A DNA stretch of 64,000 nt, from positions 1 through 64,000 of the forward strand of contig NZ_LMOG01000022.1 of NCBI RefSeq assembly GCF_001423495.1, read 5' to 3'. The notes under the pieces were generated by a model. It had not been told where the DNA came from, ran no database searches, and worked only from the letters and a program-made list of their open reading frames with translations. Source of the DNA: Xanthomonas sp. Leaf131 (GTDB lineage Bacteria; Pseudomonadota; Gammaproteobacteria; Xanthomonadales; Xanthomonadaceae). The position numbers and the translations under genes are program-made. Positions 57,934 through 64,000 of the stretch are shown here, in pieces. Positions within the stretch are counted from its first letter, which is position 1. Every line of letters starts with the position of its first letter.

Positions 57934-58992
57934 ATGTCTGCTGTTTATCACTCGCTGCGTGACCTCGTCCGTTACGCCCTGATGTTCGTTCTGATCGGCG
58001 CGTTGCCGCTCGCCCACGCACAAACGCGCGTACTCAAATACGCCGGCGTCAATCTCTCAGGCGCAGAATTCGCGTCTTCCAAAAAGCCGGGAGTCCTCAA
58101 CAATGACTATATGTATCCGGCAAGCAGCGATTACACCTATTTCGCAGGTGTAGGCATGAATACGATCCGTCTTCCCATCCTGTGGGAGCGCCTGCAACCG
58201 GATGCGGGCGGCACATTGGATCCGGCGCAGCTGGCATTGGTGCAACAGGCGGTGGCGCGCGCCAAGGCATCGGGGATGTATCTGGTGTTGGACATCCACA
58301 ACTACGCCAAATACAACGGCTACAAGATCGGCAGCAGCAACGTGCAGAACGCCACGTTCGCCGATTTATGGCGGCGTCTTGCGCTGGTGTTCCGCAACGA
58401 CAATGCCGTGATCTTCGGTCTGATGAACGAGCCCAATGGCGTGTCTGCCAGAGGATGGGCCGGTAGCGCCCAGGCGGCGATCGACAGTATCCGTGCGACA
58501 GGTGCGAACAATTTGATCCTGGTTCCAGGCGTTCTCTGGACCGGTGCACACAGTTGGTACTCGCTCACAAGCGATGGTTATTCCAATGCGACCGCGCTGG
58601 CATCCATCTACGATCCACTCAACAACTACGCATTCGAGGTGCATCAGTATCTGGACGCAGATTCCAGCGGCACGACCAACGTGTGCGTCAATTCCACCAT
58701 CGGTGCCGATCGTCTGCGCAGCTTCACCGAGTGGCTACGCACCAATCACAAGCGCGGTTTCCTTGGAGAATTTGGCAGTGCCAGCAACAAGACCTGTAAT
58801 AGTGCGCTGTACGGCATGCTCAAGTACATGAAAAGAAACGACGATGTGTGGTTGGGCTGGACTTGGTGGGCCGCAGGTGCCTGGTGGGGCTCCTACGCGT
58901 ATACCTTACAGCCGAACAAGGACGGCGCCGCCAAGCCGCAGATGTCGATCCTGTCTCCGTGGGCAGTGGGCGTAACAGGCGTCACACCTTGA
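57934..58992 (+). CDS. GH5 cellulase, array member 4
   Basis: A 352-aa secreted GH5 enzyme; AAGGAG precedes ATG 57934. Signal peptide (FVLIGALPLAHA). Acid/base Glu166 (GLMNEPNG), nucleophile Glu279 (GFLGEFGSAS), C-terminal WTWWAAGAWW. It is close to member 3 in sequence, leader and terminator. No binding module. Confidence 0.94.
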   Translation: MSAVYHSLRDLVRYALMFVLIGALPLAHAQTRVLKYAGVNLSGAEFASSKKPGVLNNDYMYPASSDYTYFAGVGMNTIRLPILWERLQPDAGGTLDPAQLALVQQAVARAKASGMYLVLDIHNYAKYNGYKIGSSNVQNATFADLWRRLALVFRNDNAVIFGLMNEPNGVSARGWAGSAQAAIDSIRATGANNLILVPGVLWTGAHSWYSLTSDGYSNATALASIYDPLNNYAFEVHQYLDADSSGTTNVCVNSTIGADRLRSFTEWLRTNHKRGFLGEFGSASNKTCNSALYGMLKYMKRNDDVWLGWTWWAAGAWWGSYAYTLQPNKDGAAKPQMSILSPWAVGVTGVTP

Positions 58993-59005
58993 TGTAATCG
59001 GATCG

Positions 59006-59029
59006 AGCCGCCGCAAGGCGGCTTTTTTT
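59006..59029 (+). terminator. Terminator after cellulase 4
   Basis: AGCCGCC-GCAA-GGCGGCT with a run of T immediately after. It is nearly identical to the terminator behind member 3. Confidence 0.85.
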
Positions 59030-59286
59030 CATGCGTCTGTCCAGGCTGTGCATCGTGTCTGGCTCCCGTGCGAATCGCAGCGCAACCACTCCCAATGCGT
59101 CATCAACTGCCTTGCGCTCCCACTGCAGCCACGTCCTGCGGAAGGTAAATATGACGTGCAAGGCGAATGAAGACAGGTGCGTGCATGTCAGCTGCCTGAA
59201 CTCGCGCCACCTCGACGCCGGTTTTTTCACCCGGTGGCGATGACAGCGCGTCCAGCATGGGCACACCTCACTGCAGGAGCAGTCTC

Positions 59287-59736
59287 ATGGCACATCGATT
59301 GATGAAGACCGCGCTGATCGGCGCACTCGCGCTGGCATCGCATGGCGCATTCGCGCAAGCCGCTGCCGATAAGCCGGCCAAGGCGCTGACGTCCGCCGAA
59401 ATCACCAGCATGCTCACGAGCAAGGGTTACACCAAGGTGCACGACGTCAAGTTCGAGCACGGCGTGTGGACCGCCGATGCGCGCAGCGGCGATGGCAAGG
59501 ATGTGGATGTGCGCATCGACCCGGTGACCGGGCGCGTGTACGGCGACCAGACCACCTCCAAGTTGAGCGAGGCAGATATCCGCGCGGCGTTGTCGACTAA
59601 TGGCTATTCCAACGTGCACGACCTCAAGTTCAAGGATGGCCTGTGGAAGGCCGACGCCGAGCAACGTGGTGGGCAGAAGGTCGACCTGCATGTCGATCCG
59701 GAAGACGGGCACGTGGTCAGCGCTGATAACGACTGA
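59287..59736 (+). CDS. Exported protein with two PepSY-like repeats
   Basis: A 149-aa exported protein (GGAG upstream; signal MKTALIGALALASHGAFAQ). The mature part has two copies of a ~55-residue unit, LTSAEITSMLTSKGYTKVHDVKFEHGVWTADA... and LSEADIRAALSTNGYSNVHDLKFKDGLWKADA..., each ending in a V-D-P-[ED/VT]-G strand. The fold resembles PepSY domains, small periplasmic modules thought to inhibit peptidases. It stands alone and is followed by a strong terminator. Confidence 0.75.
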   Translation: MAHRLMKTALIGALALASHGAFAQAAADKPAKALTSAEITSMLTSKGYTKVHDVKFEHGVWTADARSGDGKDVDVRIDPVTGRVYGDQTTSKLSEADIRAALSTNGYSNVHDLKFKDGLWKADAEQRGGQKVDLHVDPEDGHVVSADND

Positions 59737-59810
59737 TCCATCGCTGCATTGATTTCGGTTCCATACAATCGCGATGCAGTGGTGTACGAATGGACCGATG
59801 TACAAATAGG

Positions 59811-59838
59811 AAGGGCCTCCAGCTGGAGGCCCTTTTTT
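59811..59838 (+). terminator. Intrinsic terminator after the PepSY-like gene
   Basis: AAGGGCCTCC-AGCT-GGAGGCCCTT with a following T-run, about 75 bases after the stop. Confidence 0.85.
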
Positions 59839-59967
59839 ATTTACACCAAGGTTTTGTTACACCGTAGGTTGCGTACCTTGCTGTTGTCACAGGGAGTGCC
59901 GCACCTCCATCGATCGCATACGACTCCGCGCATGCTCCGCATAACGTCGTACGCGCACTTATTCCAT

Positions 59968-61773
59968 TCAACGCGTCGGCGCGACCTGTTTGCCATCAGC
60001 CTTTTTGCCATCCGCATCGGATGTGGGCGCCTGCGCATCTGCCGCAGCCTCCGCACCCGGCTTGCCGACCATCATGCGATCACGCGTGGCCTTGAACGGG
60101 GTGCCGGCATACCAGTTGGGCCAACGCTCGCCAGCGGCCACTTCCTTGCCCACGCCATACACCGCCTGCAAGTCTTCGATGGTGCCATCGAGTTTCCACG
60201 CGGCCGCGTCGTACTCATCGCCTGGCGCGTGGTAGCGATTGCGCCCGTAGTCCTCGGCCGCGGCACGTCCGGCAGCGGTGCCGCCCTCGCGCAGATCCTC
60301 GCCACCATCGGCATACAGCGCCGGCACACCGGCCTTGGCGAAGTTGAAATGATCCGAGCGGAAATACGAGCCGCTTTGCGGCGTTGCCTCGGCGTGCAGG
60401 GTGCGGCCCTGCATCGCGGCGATCGGCTTGAGGATGTCTTCCAACTCCGAACTGCCCATACCCACCACGGTGACATCGCGCGCGCGCCCGGCCACCGACA
60501 TCGCATCCAGGTTGATCACCGCAGCGATCTTGTCCAGCGGGAAACTCGGATTGGCGACGTAATACTTGGACCCGAGTAAACCGGATTCTTCCAGCGTCAC
60601 CGCCACAAACACCACCGAGCGCGCCGGCTTGGGATCCTGATGCGCGAACGCATCGGCGATTTCCAAAATGCCGGCCACGCCGGTCGCGTTGTCCACCGCG
60701 CCGTTGTAGATGTTGTCGCCGCTCTCGCCCGGATGCTTGCCCAGATGATCCCAGTGCGCCATATACAGCACCGCCTCGTCGGCGTGGCTGCTGCCCGGCA
60801 GCACGCCGACCACGTTGCGCGAGGTCTTTTCGGCAATGCTGCTCTTCAGGTCCACCGACCAGTTGGCCTTTAGCGGCACCGGCTTGAAGCCGCGCTTGCT
60901 GGCGTCCTTGTAGGCCTGCGCCAGGTCCAGCCCGGCGTTGGCGAACACCTGCTTGGCGGTCTCGGCGCTGATCCAGCCCTGCACCGGCAGCCGCGGGTCC
61001 GGATCGTCCTTGGCCGGCAGGTCGTATTGCGGGCCGGCCCAGGAGTTCTTCACCACGTCCCAGCCGTAGCTGGCGCCGGGGGTGTCGTGCACGATCAGCG
61101 CGGCGGCGGCGCCCTTGCGCGCGGCTTCTTCGAACTTGTAGGTCCAGCGCCCGTAGTAGGTCATGCGCTTGCCATCGAACAACTTGGCATCATTGGTATG
61201 GAAGCCGGGGTCGTTGACGAACATCACCACCGTCTTGCCTTTCCAGTCCTGGCCGGCGTAATCGTTCCATTGCTGCTCGGGTGCATCCACGCCATAGCCG
61301 ACGAACACCAGCTCGCTGTTGTCCAGCTTGACCTCGGCCTGGCCGGTGCGTGTGCCCACCACGATGTCGGTGCCGAAGGCCAGCGCGCGGGTCTGCGTGC
61401 CGCTGCGCAGGCTGGGCGCAGTGGCCGCATCGGCGGTGGTTTCCACCATCGGCACGTCTTGGAACCAGCTGTCGCCATTGCCCGGCTGCAACCCGATACG
61501 CTGCATCTGGTCGCGGATATAGGTGACGGTCTTTTCTTCGCCCGGCGTGCCCGGGCCGCGTCCCTCGAAGTCGTCCGAGGCCAGCGTCTTGACCAACTCG
61601 GCGAAGTCGCCGGGCGTCAGCTCCGGCGAGAATGCGTGCCGGCTGACCGGCGCGCTGGGCGCGGCATCCACCGGCGTCTGCGCACTAGGCGCTGCGGGTG
61701 CGTCGACAGATTCACGCTTGCAGCCGGCCAGGGCCAGCGTCGCGGCCAGGCACAACAGGATCTTGCGGGGCAT
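59968..61773 (-). CDS. M28-family metallopeptidase lipoprotein
   Basis: A 601-aa lipoprotein (MPRKILLCLAATLALAGC, lipobox LAGC; GAGGAG before ATG). A PA-type insertion precedes an M28 aminopeptidase domain: MAHWDHLG (first metal His), GAVDNATGVAGILEIADAFA (bridging Asp), TLEESGLLGSKYYV (catalytic Glu pair) and INLDAM. These zinc peptidases trim peptides in the periplasm or outside. The N-terminal linker is Pro/Ala/Ser-rich. Confidence 0.9.
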   Translation of the reverse strand: MPRKILLCLAATLALAGCKRESVDAPAAPSAQTPVDAAPSAPVSRHAFSPELTPGDFAELVKTLASDDFEGRGPGTPGEEKTVTYIRDQMQRIGLQPGNGDSWFQDVPMVETTADAATAPSLRSGTQTRALAFGTDIVVGTRTGQAEVKLDNSELVFVGYGVDAPEQQWNDYAGQDWKGKTVVMFVNDPGFHTNDAKLFDGKRMTYYGRWTYKFEEAARKGAAAALIVHDTPGASYGWDVVKNSWAGPQYDLPAKDDPDPRLPVQGWISAETAKQVFANAGLDLAQAYKDASKRGFKPVPLKANWSVDLKSSIAEKTSRNVVGVLPGSSHADEAVLYMAHWDHLGKHPGESGDNIYNGAVDNATGVAGILEIADAFAHQDPKPARSVVFVAVTLEESGLLGSKYYVANPSFPLDKIAAVINLDAMSVAGRARDVTVVGMGSSELEDILKPIAAMQGRTLHAEATPQSGSYFRSDHFNFAKAGVPALYADGGEDLREGGTAAGRAAAEDYGRNRYHAPGDEYDAAAWKLDGTIEDLQAVYGVGKEVAAGERWPNWYAGTPFKATRDRMMVGKPGAEAAADAQAPTSDADGKKADGKQVAPTR

Positions 61774-61831
61774 CGGGACTCCTCGTGCGGCGAAGGTCCC
61801 CCGATTCTAGGCGGTGGCTGTGGTGAGCGCG

Positions 61832-62488
61832 TCAGTCCTTGGGGGCTACGTCGCTGTCGAAGCTGCGCGCAGTCGCCCCGGTCACCGCGCCGATCTTGGC
61901 GGTGCGATGCACGTACAGGCTGACCTCGCGCTCGAACTGCAACGGCCCATCGACCACCGCATTCGGGCCGATCACCACCCGCGGCTTGCGCGACGGCTTG
62001 AACGAAAAACTGAAATTGGGCTTGGTGACCTCGATCCCGCCATGCACATGCGAGCCCACCCCCACGGTGATATCGCCGTTAACGGTCTCGATACCCTTGC
62101 CGAGCTCGGTTTCCACCAGACCGATACTGCCGTTGACGGTTTCCACGCCGCCGCTGATCTGGCTGCCACGCTCCACCAGGATGCTGCCGTTGACCGTTTC
62201 CAGCCCGCCGGACACCACCACCTTCTGACCCAGGCTGATCGCACCATTGACGGTGGACACCCCACCGGTGCGCGCGCGCGCGCCGATCTGGATGCTGCCG
62301 TTGACCGTTTCCACGCTCTTGGTCTGCGCACCGGCGCCAATTTCGATAGAGCCGTTGACGGTGTCCAGGGCGCCGTAGGATTGGCCAGCCTCGGCGCTGA
62401 TGCGGCCGTTGACCTTGCTGATGTCCTCGTTGGCCCAGGCGCTTGTGCAGGCCAGGGACAACACCAGGAGAAGATGCTGGGACTTCAT
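61832..62488 (-). CDS. Exported VNG-repeat protein (predicted beta-helix)
   Basis: A 218-aa protein from ATG 62488 with a Sec signal (LLLVLSLACTSAWA). The mature part holds seven repeats of about 18-20 residues, each built around [TK]VNG[SRAD]I (KVNGRI, TVNGSI, TVNGSI, TVNGAI, TVNGSI, TVNGSI, TVNGDI). This pattern, seen in DUF4097/bactofilin-like proteins, suggests a right-handed beta-solenoid. The last third is a basic domain (FSFKPSRKPRVVIG). The function is unknown; it may be a surface scaffold. GAGG precedes the start. Confidence 0.75.
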   Translation of the reverse strand: MKSQHLLLVLSLACTSAWANEDISKVNGRISAEAGQSYGALDTVNGSIEIGAGAQTKSVETVNGSIQIGARARTGGVSTVNGAISLGQKVVVSGGLETVNGSILVERGSQISGGVETVNGSIGLVETELGKGIETVNGDITVGVGSHVHGGIEVTKPNFSFSFKPSRKPRVVIGPNAVVDGPLQFEREVSLYVHRTAKIGAVTGATARSFDSDVAPKD

Positions 62489-62585
62489 GCTGAACCTCGC
62501 GCGGCGGCGGCTATCTGGGGCGTGGCGGTGATCACACCATGCTTGGCTACAATCGCGCACCTGCCTGAAGTCACTGGACCATTCG

Positions 62586-63908
62586 TTGCCCCCTTCGCCC
62601 GCACCGCTGTCGCGCCTGCCGCTCGCCCCCGCCACCGGCCGCTCACGTGCGTGGCTGGCAGCGGCCATGCTGGCTTGTGCGCTGCTGGCTTGCACACTGC
62701 TCGGCAGCGCCAGTGCGAGCGCGCAAAGCCAGCGCGAGACCGAGCGCAAACTGCAGCAGTTGCGCGATGAGCTCAAGACCATCAGCGCTGACCGCCGCGA
62801 GCTGGAAGGCAAGCGCGGCACCGCCGCCCAGCAGTTGCGCCAGGCCGATGAAAAAGTGGCCAAGACCGCACGCGCGTTGAGCGAGACCGAAGCGGCGATG
62901 CGCGAGCAGCAACAGCACCTGGGCACGCTGCAGCAGGAGCGCGCGCAGCTGCAGCGCGGCCTGCAAACCCAGCGCGTGCAGCTGGCAGCGCTGTTGCGCG
63001 CCGCCGATCAGGTTGGGCGCAATGCGCCGTTGAAGGTGCTGTTGTCGCAGGACACCGTCAGCGATGCCACGCGCATGCTGGCCGACCATCGTTACGTACA
63101 GAACGCGCGTGCGCAGCGCATCCAGGCCTTGACCACGCAGCTGGATGCCTTGGCGAAGGTGGAACAGGACATTGCCAGCCGCCGTCAGGCACTGGATGCC
63201 GCACGTGCACAGCAAAAAGCGCAGGCCTCTTCGCTGCAGAAGGATCGCTCGCAGCAGGCGGTCACCGTCGCGCAGCTGGACGACCGCTACAAACAGCGCG
63301 CCGAACGCGAAAAAGCCCTGGGCCAGGACGCCAAGTCGCTGGAACAGTTGCTCGCCAATCTGCGCGCCGCCGCCGCCAAGGCCGAAGCCGAACGCCGCGC
63401 GGCCGCCAAGCGCGCCGCTGCCGAAGCGGCGGCACAGGCCAAACGCGCCAAGACCGATCGCCCCGAGCGTCCCGACCGGCCGGGCAAGACGCCGCCCAAG
63501 GTCATCGCCAGTGCGCCGGCACCCAAGGTCGGTGGGCTGAGCTGGCCGGTGTCGGGCAATTTGCTGGCCCGCTTCAACGCCACCTTGCCGGATGGCCACA
63601 CCAGCAAGGGCGTGCTGATCGGCGCGCCCAAGGGCAGCACCGTCAGCGCAGTGGCCGATGGCACGGTGGTGTTCTCCGACTGGATGACCGGCTACGGCAT
63701 GATCCTGATCGTGGACCACGGCAACGGCTACATGAGCCTGTACGCGCACAACGACACCTTGCTGCGCGACGCCGGCGCATCGATCAAGCGCGGCGAGGCG
63801 GTGGCCAAGGTCGGTAGCTCGGGCGGGCAGGGCGTGCCGGCGTTGTACTTCGAACTACGTCGCAACGGGCAGCCGGTGGATCCATCGAGCTGGTTGCAAC
63901 GGCGCTGA
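62586..63908 (+). CDS. envC: EnvC-like murein hydrolase activator
   Basis: A protein of up to 440 aa (TTG start at 62586; ATG at 62668 would trim the signal region). A signal peptide is followed by long coiled coils (residues about 50-265) that contact FtsEX, then a linker (RPERPDRPGKTPP) and a C-terminal LytM domain. That domain has GHTSKGVLIGAPKGSTVSAVADGTVVFSDWMTGYGMILIVDHGNGYMSLYAHN and GSSGGQGVPALYFELRRNGQPVDP. It lacks parts of the zinc site, as in EnvC, so it activates amidases rather than cutting peptidoglycan itself. It is divergent from the VNG-repeat gene. Confidence 0.88.
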   Translation: MPPSPAPLSRLPLAPATGRSRAWLAAAMLACALLACTLLGSASASAQSQRETERKLQQLRDELKTISADRRELEGKRGTAAQQLRQADEKVAKTARALSETEAAMREQQQHLGTLQQERAQLQRGLQTQRVQLAALLRAADQVGRNAPLKVLLSQDTVSDATRMLADHRYVQNARAQRIQALTTQLDALAKVEQDIASRRQALDAARAQQKAQASSLQKDRSQQAVTVAQLDDRYKQRAEREKALGQDAKSLEQLLANLRAAAAKAEAERRAAAKRAAAEAAAQAKRAKTDRPERPDRPGKTPPKVIASAPAPKVGGLSWPVSGNLLARFNATLPDGHTSKGVLIGAPKGSTVSAVADGTVVFSDWMTGYGMILIVDHGNGYMSLYAHNDTLLRDAGASIKRGEAVAKVGSSGGQGVPALYFELRRNGQPVDPSSWLQRR

Positions 63909-64000
63909 GTGCAGGGTGCGGAGAGCCGCGCGCTGCCGCCTCCCGGTGACCGGGCGTGCATGGCGTGAAGCGACCAACCAGGCGCCCCTCAGGGAACCGG

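Overview
The window is a chromosomal stretch of a high-GC gammaproteobacterium, almost certainly a Xanthomonas. The evidence is protein content and layout: an NdvB-type cyclic glucan synthetase, several tandem GH5 plant cell-wall cellulases, gltBD, palindromic intergenic repeats of the CCCTCTCCC...GGGAGAGGG type, I78-type lipoproteins and candidate Clp (CRP-like) sites. The species cannot be fixed from sequence alone.

Layout. 1-98: the end of an IS3-family (IS407-like) element, running off the left edge. 332-2986: an AT-rich island with two minus-strand genes, a DcdV/AvcD-like anti-phage dCTP deaminase and an unknown 267-aa protein. Next to it is a membrane-anchored Mrr-type nuclease gene (3023-3622) that appears to lose its C-terminus at the island edge. 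3.8-11.9 kb: small housekeeping and accessory genes (a 47-aa protein, an HxlR regulator divergent from a SnoaL-like protein, a decayed NYN nuclease gene, a flavodoxin-fold oxidoreductase, lipoproteins, an ATP-grasp protein, a ParC/ParE-like toxin-antitoxin pair, TrhA). 12.1-17.5 kb: a class II Fic protein flanked by 43-bp direct repeats, then the MrfAB-type helicase/exonuclease repair pair. 17.8-25.2 kb: a Tat-exported 2H-like protein, a saccharopine-dehydrogenase-like protein, a BlaI/M56 regulatory operon with an exported partner, and a DJ-1-like gene broken by one stop codon. 25.3-37.1 kb: a penicillin acylase divergent from the 2887-aa ndvB, which is translationally coupled to a 73-aa protein. 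37.5-43.2 kb: a LysR regulator, azoreductase, pirin, and a type IB topoisomerase between two I78-type lipoproteins. 43.4-49.5 kb: gltB-gltD (ammonium assimilation). 50.3-52.7 kb: an acyltransferase-3 protein and a zinc alcohol dehydrogenase. 53.0-59.0 kb: four tandem GH5 cellulases plus the remnant of a fifth. 59.3-63.9 kb: a PepSY-like protein, an M28 peptidase lipoprotein, a VNG-repeat exported protein and EnvC.

The most interesting points are: the DcdV-like defence island beside a probably truncated Mrr gene; a 75-nt element found just downstream of two neighbouring cell-envelope genes, with compensatory changes in a predicted stem; the cellulase array with a pseudogene relic; the 43-bp repeats around fic; and a five-unit 15-bp tandem repeat across the start of the penicillin acylase gene. 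No tRNA, rRNA or CRISPR array was seen. Intrinsic terminators with T-tracts are few; many genes instead end in perfect GC hairpins without a T-run.
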